DNA of 64,000 bases from Hyalella azteca. Taxonomy: Eukaryota > Arthropoda > Malacostraca > Amphipoda > Hyalellidae. This document shows, piece after piece, positions 11,033-21,457 of this stretch. Position 1 is the first letter of the stretch, and the number at the start of each line of letters is the position of its first letter. The notes under the pieces are model-generated. The model searched no databases and was not told the origin of the DNA. It saw only the letters and a program-made list of their open reading frames with translations. A program made the position numbers and the translations under genes. The stretch lies in assembly GCF_000764305.2 (NCBI RefSeq), contig NW_025935716.1, positions 186,001 to 250,000 of the forward strand, written 5' to 3'.

Positions 11033-12017
11033 CGGCACCCAAATCTTCATCCATGGCCCTAGCCCTCTCCTCCACCTCAGAGCCGGAAGTGGCACTATAG
11101 TAAATCGAGCCTCCGTACGAGCCTCCTTCGTCAGCGGAGTAATAGATGGAGCCAGCGACAGACGAGCCTTCAACTGACCGCCTCTTGTACTCGCCCCCCA
11201 AAGACGATCCGTCATCTGCCGTGTGGTATGAAGACCGCAACGATTCCTGATCAACTGAATCTGCTTTTCGCTTAGCGCCTTTCACTTCCCATGAGTCAGA
11301 CGCTGCCTGGTCATTAACATTTATTTGTTCCACGAACAAAGGCAAATTCGTCTTACTTTGACGACCGGAACCCATCTTTTCCAGGTACTCTTTCGATGCG
11401 CGAATGTTCTCATCGTATCTCGAGGCAACGATGGCTGCAGCTTCGTCAGTTTGGGCCTTCGTTGTGGGCTTCTTCGTCCGTTTTATGGACTCGGAGAAAT
11501 CAAGGGAAGCATTTCTATGCATAGGCTCAATAGGCTCGGCAGTGGGGATGCCGAGAGGGTAGCGCTCCAGTGACGCGGCTCGAAGGTTCGGAGTATCACG
11601 GACGCTGGAGGCTCGGGACGCGGGCTTGGATGTGGATGAGGACTTTTCAGAACTGGTGTCCTCGTACCCCGCGTACCAACAGTCATGCTGGTAGTACCCA
11701 GGACCAGGAGACGCGTGTAGGTACACCGACGATCGTTTAGAAGATGGTTCAGAAGCCGAGTGATACCACGAACCAGGAGCGGATCCCACACTCCGCTCGG
11801 ACCATTGTGATCCTGCTTCACTGACGGCATCAGACGCTTCATCACCAGCTACGGTTGCATCACTTCTTATCCCCTTTTTCTTTTTCTTCTTATGCTCTTT
11901 TTTCTCTTGCTTCACTCGTTCTTTCTCTAACTTAGCTAAAGCCTTTTCTTTATCTTTCTCGAACTTCAGCCTCTGTTTCTCATCATGAGAGAGATCATGG
12001 GCCTGCTTATTGCCCAT
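11033..12017 (-). CDS. Putative alternative first coding exon: Lys-rich then Ser-rich N-terminus
   Basis: The ATG at 12017-12015 sits in a strong Kozak context (GCAGCCATGG) and begins MGNKQAHDLSHDEKQRL. A charged, probably helical segment (about residues 10-55, KEKALAKLEKERVKQEKK followed by a Lys run) precedes a long Ser/Gly/Tyr-rich low-complexity part with three SIYYSA(D/T)-like motifs near the end. It ends in a perfect donor (GCCG|GTAAGT) at phase 1, compatible with the Fn3 exon at 6110-6253. Gly2 could be N-myristoylated, but the context is only weakly favourable. The frame is open upstream to 12101, so an upstream start cannot be excluded. I do not recognise this N-terminus. It is either an internal-promoter exon of the sls-like locus or the start of a separate Ig/Fn3 gene. 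Confidence 0.75.
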
Positions 12018-12496
12018 GGCTGCGGTCACCCACACATAGCACGACACGGAAGCTCGCAAGGCGGCACTCGAACATACACTGAAGAAGAAACTGCACCTCA
12101 ACGCATAGCACAGACGATGCGCCTGCAGTTTACCTGCAAACTTGGCAGCGCATCACTTGTGGCGCTTGGCATATACAAAAGACTCGCATGTGTGGTGTAC
12201 ATCGTATTTTTCCTTCGCAATAAGCATCAGCAGGTAATTAAGACATATTATCCCGAACAATATTGTGCAAATACATAGGGAGGCAAGCATGCATACATGT
12301 AAACGTTTATAGCACACGAACTATTTCCATTTCCTGATTGACTGCCAATTTTATAAATAAAAGTATATATATCGTAATATTTCCCACCAGGTAAGAAATC
12401 AAAATAATGCCACTTAAAAAATATATGGTGAACTAAAAATTAAAACTTTGTCATCCCCAACTGGCTAGGATTTGCAGCTTTAACGTTTGGAGTCTT

Positions 12497-12797
12497 TATG
12501 GCAGGACCTGCCACAACGCTATTGTACCTGCCACAACGCTATTGTACCTGCCACAACGCTATTGTACCTGCCACAACACTATTGTACCTGCCACAACGCC
12601 ATTGTACCTACCACAACGCTAATGTACCTGCCACAACGCTATTGTACCTGCCACAACGCTATTGTACCTACCACAACGCTATTGTACCTGCCACAACGCT
12701 ATTGTACCTGCCACAACGCTATTGTACCTGCCACAACGCTATTGTATCTGCCACAACGCTATTGTACCTGCCAAAACGCCATTGTATCTGCCACAAG
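12497..12797. repeat. 20-bp minisatellite (~15 copies)
   Basis: The plus-strand unit is CCACAACGCTATTGTACCTG, repeated almost perfectly with a few substitutions. On the minus strand each copy contains CAG|GTACAA, a donor-like string. The array lies about 480 bp upstream of the start codon of the exon at 11033-12017. Plus-strand ORFs through it are a consequence of repetition. Confidence 0.92.
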
Positions 12798-13510
12798 AAC
12801 TTTGACCCAACAAGAATTGAACGTGGTCTGCCTTATGTAGAAGAAAGTGGAAATTACATTACTTTTAAAATGCATGTTGTAATTTCAATTAATATGCCTC
12901 GGTTCAAGACTGATAGATGGTTCATGGCACCAAATTAAAAAAAGGCAATGCCTAGGATAAAGAAAGGATGCCTAAATCTTCCGATCACTTACTCAAAACA
13001 TACCTACGTAATATTCATGTTAAAGCTTATAAAATATGTTATATTTTATATATAATAGAATTATATACCTTGTTGAAAAGGTATTATTCACCGTTATATA
13101 GAAAGCTGACAAATATCACTATTCCATACTTATTGTGTGAAAAACAATATTGACCGAGAAGCACGCGAGGACGTGCCACTTGGCACATATTAACACACAC
13201 TGCATTTCTTTAGTACAATAAACTAACTTAGTAATTGATATACAACACTTTTGCATTTTAATTAGTGAATAGTGGATATTACAGGGGTAGGTCAAGGGAT
13301 TTTCAGAAGTGCTTATTCCTAAGACTTATAGAGTATTTGTAGGTATTTCGGATACGTGGTTAGGTAGTTAGGGTCCCGCTCATATAAATCTGAACGAATA
13401 GTTCAAAAAATAATGAAAGAATAAAAATACAACAGTTTATGTAAGCAAGCATCAATGGGAGAGACATTCTAGTTTAATTAGAAAATTTCCGAAAAGAAAG
13501 TAAAACAAAT

Positions 13511-13659
13511 ATAACTCAGTACTCACTGCAGCGAGTGACAGAGCGCATTTTCTCGTCGACGAAAAAGTGAAGTCACGAACAGACAGACAGACGGACGGAC
13601 GGACGGACATGGCGAGCACAATAGTGCATTTTTTCATAAATGAGAAAATGCGCTAAAAA
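13511..13659 (+). mobile_element. MITE-like family A, copy 1
   Basis: This is one of five related ~150-bp copies in the window. Shared order: ACTCACTGCAGTGAGTGACA (near-palindrome; this copy has GCGAG), AGCGCATTTTCTCGTCGACG, a GACGGACA microsatellite, then CACAATAGYGC and TGAGAAAATGCGCT. AGCGCATTTTCTC and GAGAAAATGCGCT form an inverted repeat. No coding capacity. Confidence 0.85.
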
Positions 13660-13709
13660 TAGAAAAAGTCAAAAAATAAATAAACAAACAGACTCTGGTG
13701 CTGAGGAGC

Positions 13710-13742
13710 AGAATATAACAAGATATATTCTTGTTATATTCT
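13710..13742. repeat. 13-bp-arm hairpin with adjacent third copy
   Basis: AGAATATAACAAG (13710-13722) and its complement (13730-13742) flank a 7-base loop. A further direct copy follows at about 13750-13763. Intronic; function unknown. Confidence 0.8.
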
Positions 13743-13843
13743 GGTGCGCAGAATATAACAAGAATAAAAAAACATTTATTATTTATTATTCCATATTTAT
13801 TATATTAAACATTTATTATAATTATTTATAGGGTAATTATTAC

Positions 13844-13998
13844 CTCTACGTGAGGACATCCTGACTGGGGTGTGGCTGACGAGGGCAGGCCCCGGGCCCG
13901 TCTTGGTCGCGGCCCGCACGCGGAAGCTGTAGACCGCACCCGCGACCAGGCCCGTCAGCAGCAGCGTCGTCGTGCGCGCGTCAACCGTCACGCGCGTC
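13844..13998 (-). CDS. Fn3 domain exon (C-terminal half)
   Basis: The translation is TRVTVDARTTTLLLTGLV, then AGAVYSFRVRAATKTGPG and PALVSHTPVRMSSR. YSFRVRAATKTGPGPAL is the strand F-G motif of an Fn3 domain. It enters at phase 2 (acceptor GCGCAG), joining the exon at 14667, and leaves at phase 1 (donor AGAG|GTAATAA). It is noticeably GC-richer than its surroundings. It lies beyond the apparent stop exon at 21240. Confidence 0.85.
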
Positions 13999-14000
13999 CT

Positions 14001-14170
14001 GCGCATGAAACGCGGAATTTTCCGTTGGTGCGCATGAATTAAAATCTTGCCTTATTGCGCATGAATTAAATCCTGCCTTAGTGCGCATGAATTAAAAACC
14101 TCCCTAAGTGCGCATGAATTAAAAACCTCCCTAAGTGCGCATGAATTAAAAACCTCCCTCAGGGCGCATA
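14001..14170. repeat. 27-bp array (~6 copies) derived from the 13998 acceptor
   Basis: The plus-strand unit is GCGCATGAATTAAAAACCTC plus CCTAAGT. The first copy overlaps the true acceptor, which on the minus strand reads TTTCATGCGCAG|GACG. In the array, TTCATGCGCA is retained but is followed by CTTAG rather than G. The array sits in the acceptor-proximal end of the intron. Confidence 0.85.
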
Positions 14171-14344
14171 AATTGAAATTAGAGAGCTCTGAATTTGCAT
14201 TATTTGCTCATATTGCCCTCCACAAATGGAAGCGTTTAAATGTTCCATTGATCGGAAGTTTCTTTCTTGCAGCATCCCTGCTTTCAGATAACAATTGAAA
14301 CCCTACACTATCTTTACGCCTTTCCACTCTTGCTTCGTTACTCA

Positions 14345-14740
14345 GGCTCTAAAACTATCGAGTCCTAGATTTTATAAATTTTTGTGGTATAACATCGACC
14401 GTCACCTCACTCACTTTTTTATATCGACCTTGTCGATTAGACTAACCTCCACCACATAGGAAACAAGGTCCCCTCCACCGCCACCGAGTTCAAGATTTTA
14501 TAAATTTCTGTAAAATTATATCGACCATCACGGCACTTACTTTTTTATATCGACCTTGTCGATGAGCCTGGCCTCAACCCCATAGCAAACCAGGTCTCCT
14601 CCACCGCCACCGAGTTCAAGATTTTATTAATTTCTGTAAAATTATATCGACCATCACGGCCCTTACTTTTTTATATCAACCTTGTCGATGAGTCTGGCCT
14701 CAACCCCATAGCAAACCAGGCCTCCTCCACCGCCTGCGTC
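14345..14740. repeat. 126-bp tandem repeat (~3 copies) copying an exon end, its donor and an acceptor-like site
   Basis: The landmark CTCCACCG recurs at 14473, 14599 and 14725, exactly 126 bp apart. On the minus strand each unit repeats the last ~60 bases of the Fn3 exon at 14667-14832, from GGTGGAGGAG through ATCGACAAGGT to the donor AAAAAA|GTAAG. A short intron-like stretch ending TTTTACAG follows. Copies further from the exon are more diverged. Confidence 0.9.
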
Positions 14741-14832
14741 AGGAGGTCGCCATGTCAGGCGGATGGCGGTGTCACAGACCTCCGTCAGGAACAGAGGTCC
14801 GCACGGTACACCTGGCTCGTCTACCACGTAGT
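14667..14832 (-). CDS. Fn3 domain exon (N-terminal half)
   Basis: The translation is DYVVDEPGVPCGPLFLTEV, then CDTAIRLTWRPPDAGGGGGL and VCYGVEARLIDKVDIK. RLTWRPPDAGGGG matches Fn3 strand B and the following DGG loop, here expanded by glycines. Acceptor ATTACAG enters at phase 1. The split codon starts with AC, exactly as in the stop exon at 21240-21457, so the exon at 24854 could splice to either without changing that residue. It leaves at phase 2 (donor AAAA|GTAAGG). Confidence 0.85.
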
Positions 14833-17800
14833 CTGTAATAATAGATTAAATTCAAATTATTATTTATGTGCTACTAAAGAGTTAAGACCAAGTGAATCGT
14901 TTTTTAATCAATTTTCTGCAGTTTGAAGCCGCCGTAATCTGGGCACCTTAAATTTATCAAGTTAGAACGCAAAAAAATGTAAATGATCGCTAGTTCTCCC
15001 TTCACATTTCATTCGTCTAAAGAAATTGATCAGATCCACGAAATCAACTATCCAAACCAATGAAAAAATTGCAAAGTATTGCTATGGAAATGAAGAAAAA
15101 GATTTTTTGCTGATCAGATTTTCACACGAAATCATTTAAGGTGGGGATAGAAACATTTTGTATTTTTGTAGAAACATTTTTCATTTTGTTGGCTGGGTAT
15201 CGGAAATAATAAACGAAAAAATGCTCCACGTGGCCACGAGCAAGCATGTGTGGCCACGAGCTTGCTCGAATATGTAGTTATTTTTTTCTGTTCAATGGTT
15301 GTGTTATAAGTGTAAAATAGTCAAATATTCCTGATGATATTATAAACAGCCATTACGATTTATAATGTATAACAATTTATAATGTGAACTCAAATAGGAC
15401 AGGGGTTGCAATTAAATTTGCTAGCCATAACTACTGTATTGCGTGTTATCCCCAATAACCGACCCTTTAATCAGCAAGTTCGAGATTGACCAGGTTTATT
15501 TTCCACGAATCCAGAAAATGTTATAATGACCAAACCAATAAATAAATAAAGATATATTATTTTTTTAAGTGACAGATGCGTAGTAATCCACCATGCTTTA
15601 TTAAGGGCACTAAAATTTTTAAGTATCTGTTCCAAATTTGACAACTATAGTTGAGCGATTAAGTCGATAGCCCAGATACTGAACGTTATCGAGAGGAGCA
15701 TCAGCATGTCACAGTATGACAGATGATGAATTACGTGGAACTACGGTGCATGCTTGAAAATATCTCCTGTCAAGCGTCACCATCGAACGAGGCAGCTATA
15801 AATGCGCGACATCAATAACAGATATATGAATGCTCCTACGGTTGCATACTACAGAGGAACGGCTATTTTGAAATTTTTGTATATAAAGATAATGAATTCT
15901 TGAATATGCAACTCATGTAAGTTCAAGATTTCATTAAATAGATAGATAATGTATTCTTGAATATAGAACGAAAAAAAGTGGCAGGTTAAATAGAAGCCAA
16001 GCAGAAGTAGGTTTAGTAGTAAACCAAGCGTAAAGCGGCAAATTAGATTTCTGAAAATCGTCAGCGTAAATGCGGCGTTCTGTAACAGACCAACACTCAG
16101 TTAGATAATCAATTGAACTCTTTTACTAATTTTATTTTCTGTGTACAGGTTAAGGGACATTATAAACGCAACGAAAATTGTGTTATTATCAGTGAATTGC
16201 AATGCATCATTTATCGAGAAGAATTGAAAAGACTATGGAGCAGCATGACGTTGGTAGCTGAGATTGCCGACTGATCAAAGTTTAGGTTTGAAGTAATAAA
16301 GTTTTCAATGAATGCTTATGGTATGGAATTTGCTTTCTAATAAGTTAAATTATTGACGCGAGATCAGTTGGACCTGAGACTAAAATACAGTCTATAGTGC
16401 AGTCGACTAAGAGGCAGCTCTTGCAGTTAACTCATAAACCGAGATTTAACGCGCCAGTATGAAGAAAAAAGTTTCAGAAAGAAATGATTTCATGACGAAT
16501 GTGGGTAACTATTTCACTGGCGATATATTTTAACTTCTGATCTCCACGTTCAAAAGATTTTAGTTTCAAATTTATGCTTGGATCAATAAACTCTTTTGCT
16601 CCGTGTAGTAGAAAACTACGCCCAGGGATATTACTCCAGGATGTGAAAAATTGTATAAAGATGCTATAACAGCTCTATTTTGTTTATAAGATGTGTGTCA
16701 CGTATCCATAATACCATTTTTCACGTATCCATAACAACATGAATCACGTACTATCCATAATAACATGATTTACGCATCCATAATAACATGTTTTCGACAT
16801 CCATTATCAGTCGAGTGTTCATCAGCTCTCTGGTGTAACAATTTGCAGTGACGGGGTTGTGGGCGAAGAGCTGCGGTGGAAGCGTTGTCGATGAAGGCTG
16901 ATTGATGAAAACTTGACGCAACTAAAAGCCACAATATTGACGAATAAAAACACGGTCTCAATCAATTTCAATACCAAATCATGTTAACTTACCAACGAAA
17001 CCCCCATCTCCTATTTTCAGACATCAGCAAGCTATAGTTCATGTCCATGCGTCCATACTTTTACGTTCACTTTTTTCGACTACAAGTAAATTTTGCTCTG
17101 TTAGGGAATAGTACGAATTTAAATACATCGCCGAAATCCATATTTTAGAAATAGTAATTCATCCATTTTGGTTAAGAGGCTTTCGCACTTTAGGTTTTGT
17201 TTACTTTCGAGAATTATTCAGAAATGTTTAAGTTGCGAGCTGGGGAGGACAGCTCACCAATGCTATTGTAAGATGCGTAGACCAAATATACTTGTTAACA
17301 CTCGGCGTCTGTATGAACTGAACCAGCATGACAGCGCACGAGTCGTGACATATAGAGACGTAGTCCCCTAGCAACGCTACAGGATCGCTATCACTGTGAG
17401 TATCTTATGGTGTTGAAGCTTAAGAATATCCTGATATCCTGAATGTGTTGATGTAGCCTCTAAATTGTATGACGGTAATCAGACCGATCTATTAACTGCA
17501 TTGCATACGTTGCACATACAGCCTAGTACGTAGCCGACAGCGTCAGAAAATGCAACATAAAATTATATTCATATATTAGCTTGAACCCGTTGCTACGCAA
17601 CAAGCAAAGATATTTTGCCTCTTAATTTTCTAGTTACAAGAATATTATGGAGCTTGAACATTTCTTCATTTTCTTTACTGCCGTGGCAATATAACCCGTT
17701 TCATTGAGCGCCTTGGACGACAGGTTTACCGTTTCTTTTTTGTCAGTTATTAAGCATTTTGAATTGATTGAACTTGTATAATATGTGGTTATGGTTGTGT

Positions 17801-20800
17801 CACAAAGTGTGAGAAGTGTTTCGTAACTATTTTTATTAATTTATTTCGTAGGAATAATGTATTCGTGACGCCATGAAAATTACAATCAGAGATCGCCAAG
17901 ATTTTCTGACAAGGGCTTTTGAAAAGTCCTTATTTTTAATTTAAATTTACCCAGTTCGCTAACTCCTTGGGCAACTCGTGAGGGCAGCGCTACACAATGC
18001 TGTATACATATAACATAATTTGACACTATCGTCAAATTCAAAATTTAACAGTAAAAAATAATCAATTTGGATTTGGTACAAATCCCAGTTTTAGATATTT
18101 CGGCGAACGACCGAGCGTATCTCATTTTTGGGTAAATTTATGTAGCGGAATTATCCCGATTGCAAATAACTCTTATATCCGTCCGTCCCAGACTTTTCGT
18201 TCCCTAATTTCTTTCCGTTTGCACATCAAAACGAATCAAGTAAATAAATGCTTCTCATGACGCAGACTTGGCAGCGCATCTTGGTCAGCTCGGGGCCTTA
18301 AGGTGAGTCATCATTCCTCTGATGTCCGACACGATCACGATATCTCGCATGCATACAGCGATACTCAGCATGGGTTTCAAGTAATTTTATCAACCTCAAA
18401 GACGAAAGACAGGTTTTTCAGTCACTCGAAGCCCTAGCCGCGGTGCGAATTAGTTCATAAAATAAAAATTTCCTGCCACTTCAATTACACGTTTGATGGA
18501 GGATTTCTATTCTCTATTTCACTTGTTCATTTATTTATTTTTATTCCTATTTATTTTCCTTTTTAATATACCCCATAAAAATTTTCAACATGGTCCTAAT
18601 TGTACTCAAATATTTTCAAAGCGGCTGGAAATAGTGTACTAGATTTTCCTAATGTAAATTACACAGAATAGTTTTCGTTTTTAATCTATCTGTTATATTT
18701 ATCAGCACTGAAATTTCAGAATTAAATTTGCCACATTTAAATTAAAATTCCGAAGCACTAATCAAAGTACATCGATTTTCTGATTGCGCGATAATTGTTG
18801 TATCATGCAAAGCTCCGTACTGTAGAGTATCTTCTAAACTATTCAAATAAGAAACAGTATCTTTTCTAAACTTCATGAAGAAAATGCTTTTTAATTCAGG
18901 TAAATTTACCGAGCAGATAAGTCACACCGTTATTAAGTTAACAATAGAAATTATGCTAAGTAAAATTTTAGAATACACAGAACTTTATTTTAAAATGTAC
19001 TTTCAAGTATTCTTTTGAATTCGAGATGACAAATTTATTTCATACAATAAAAGTTTCTGCATACCTACTTCGTAATTTTTATTTTCCTTACATGACGTCA
19101 TTACCAGGTCGTTCAGTCGAAATAATCACAGCACAATTTGCTGCCAACGTCTTTGCATTCTTGCCAAGAAATCAAGTGCAGAAAAAATATAGGAAGAATG
19201 TGTCTCCGTTGCAAGTTGGGCTCGTGTGCATACAATTGTCTCTGATCTTTATCAATGCAGCCTATTTTGTAGAATTTTTTCCCCTTTTGGTGCTTTAACT
19301 TACATTCACCTTTTATTTACCTTCAAGTTTAATTAATCCTAATCAGTGACCGTATCGTAAACTACTATTCTCAATAAAAATATATTGTGGTAACAAGTAA
19401 TTGCACTAAGCAGTATGACACGTTTTGTGAACGCACGAGGAAACGAAGACATTTGAAGTACTGCAGAAAGTCAATTGACGACTTACGCATGGAGGAAACC
19501 ACATTCGTAATTCGAGTGACGAAACATATGCTACGAAGCGTTTATAAAGGGCCACACTATATATCTGCCCATTGTTGAAAAACTGCATCAGATTATCAAA
19601 AGCCCAAACTAGAGACCTCGCTGGCGACTGGTTCTTTATAAACAATTATTATTAGTTGAATAATACCGTTCATAAAGTGAGCTCCAAAGAGTTGACTCAA
19701 CTGTCATAAGGATGTTCCATTCACTAGGATATATTATAGGAGCGAGTAATCGATGTAATTTGATGCCAATAATAAAAATGTGTACGCATTGACTATAAAT
19801 AATAACCTCGAGAGCGATCACAAGACTTCGATGGATTTGGGAAACTCCGAATGAAAATGAACTTGAAAATAAACAGATACTACATAGTGCAATGCACTTC
19901 ACTGAGAACCCGTCTCGGAATCCCACAAGTGCTTTAAACGAGCAGAATAATTTCAACGTCACAGTGAATTTCTTTGCCGGTCATCATTCAGGTTTCAATT
20001 CATGACAGGCGATCGTTGGCGTGAAGCTGAATTGATTAATAACATCAAATTGATGACTACACTAGGTACGTATAAAAATGGAACATCGCATGAACATTTT
20101 TCAGGCGAGAAAATGAATGCAATATTACAGAATTATAGTAAGTAGGATCGAATGATGAAAAAGGGATCGAATGCCGACACTACTACATTAAGCTACGATG
20201 CAATCTACAGCCATGAGCACATGACTGCCATACCATGCCCAGTTCTTTTCAGCTAACGTGTACCCGGAAAGAAGGATAAGAAGAATATTAAGGAATAATT
20301 ATGTATTTATTGAATCATTACAACGGGCCAATGAAAAGCTCATCCCATTTTAGCCCTTGAATATTAATCGTTGATGTCTCACCGTTCGAATACCGTAGAT
20401 GCAGCAGCAACAACAACAAGGATCCAAACAGTGGTTCACCAACGTTAATATCAAGTTGAGCTTGGTAGCTGAAGCGCGCACCAATAGATTATATTCCTTC
20501 GTGGCAGCAACAAGCGAAGTTTATATCAACTTTGGCTGCACGCTTCACCTCCAGCAATTTTAAGCAATGAGACTAAATGAATATTTGACTGCGGGATTTT
20601 TCATCGCGGGAAGCAAATTATTTATCACAGAAAACACGACAAATTAAGCTATTTGATACAACAAGAAAATTTTTATTCTCGCTTCCTACGAAGCATTCTT
20701 GAAAAAGAGACAATCGATAACTACAAAGATGAAGAGAATACACATAATGGGTTCTATATAGTTGGTCCCATTGAGACGGAATGGAGGCCGGGCTTCTAGG

Positions 20801-21239
20801 CTTTTATGTCCAGGAAGCCAAAGCCTCGACACAGCGGAAAAGGCGTTAGGTGCTCAGGGGATGGTGCTGCCCTCCACTGCCTCCCGTCTCAACGAAACCA
20901 AGGCAAAACACTCGGGTTACCCAAAGAAACTCACTTTCAACGACAAGAAAAGAACAACACTATTGAAGGGAACGATTGAGAAACGCATGATTGAATACCA
21001 AAACAAATTTTTTGAAAAGTTTTTCTTGGTTTTCTCAAAATTCGTTCGAGAAGAGTCATCATAGAGAGCGTTCTCTTCATGCTCAGGGTCACTGCGCTGG
21101 CGGGAATATCGATATTTTCTCGCCGCTTGCTCTAGTGACGGTAGGGAGACTTACCCAAATAGTCAACAATGAAACAACAAAGAGGTAACGCTACTACTAA
21201 TGATTCTCTAGGTACAAAAAATTAATTTCAGCCACGAGG
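14833..21239. other. Long non-coding interval
   Basis: AT-rich, with no Ig/Fn3/SH3-like exon, repeat array or RNA gene recognised. It would be 3'UTR plus intergenic DNA if the stop exon at 21240 ends the gene, or intron if the Fn3 exon at 14667 is joined. Short ORFs, such as 19026-19298 and 20762-21064 on plus, show no recognisable domains. Confidence 0.55.
20672..20677 (-). terminator. Candidate polyadenylation signal AATAAA
   Basis: A minus-strand AATAAA lies about 560 bp downstream of the stop codon at 21240. Others occur further on, for example near 20308. Such hexamers are frequent in AT-rich DNA, so this is only a candidate 3' end. Confidence 0.25.
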
Positions 21240-21457
21240 CTATTTCTGCGAGGAGCTTCCTTCCTCTTCGGCTTCCTGACGAATTTGCTGCGTCTGATGC
21301 CAGACTTTGAAGAAATATTCGTCTCTGTTGAGCAGGCGACCGCGAGCGTACGAGTAGATGTCAGCGTCGACTCCAGCCTCCCGCATCCACGACAGCGTCT
21401 CCGTAGTGCTGTAGGATAGCGACGGCGCCGCGTCTTCTTGCGGCAACTCAGTAAAGT
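21240..21457 (-). CDS. sls: Terminal exon of sls-like titin (C-terminus and stop)
   Basis: From acceptor CCGCAG (459-458 of the 21 kb block) at phase 1, the translation reads DFTELPQEDAAPSLSYST, then TETLSWMREAGVDADIYSYA and RGRLLNRDEYFFKVWHQTQQ, ending SSSQK and TAG. It has no Ig or Fn3 features: a short, mostly polar 71-residue tail following the fifth Fn3 domain. Phase agrees with the exon at 24854. The order of five C-terminal Fn3 domains then a short tail fits sls/I-connectin. The acceptor has a modest pyrimidine tract, so an acceptor a little further upstream is possible, but the obvious ones give a wrong phase. Confidence 0.7.

Noticed and set aside
12487..12938. Plus-strand ORFs with CHNAIVPATTLLYLPQ repeats
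   Set aside because: Translation of the 20-bp minisatellite in several frames; no independent coding evidence.
20762..21188. Plus-strand ORFs near the stop exon, possibly a transposon remnant
   Set aside because: No recognisable transposase, reverse transcriptase or inverted repeats; left unannotated.
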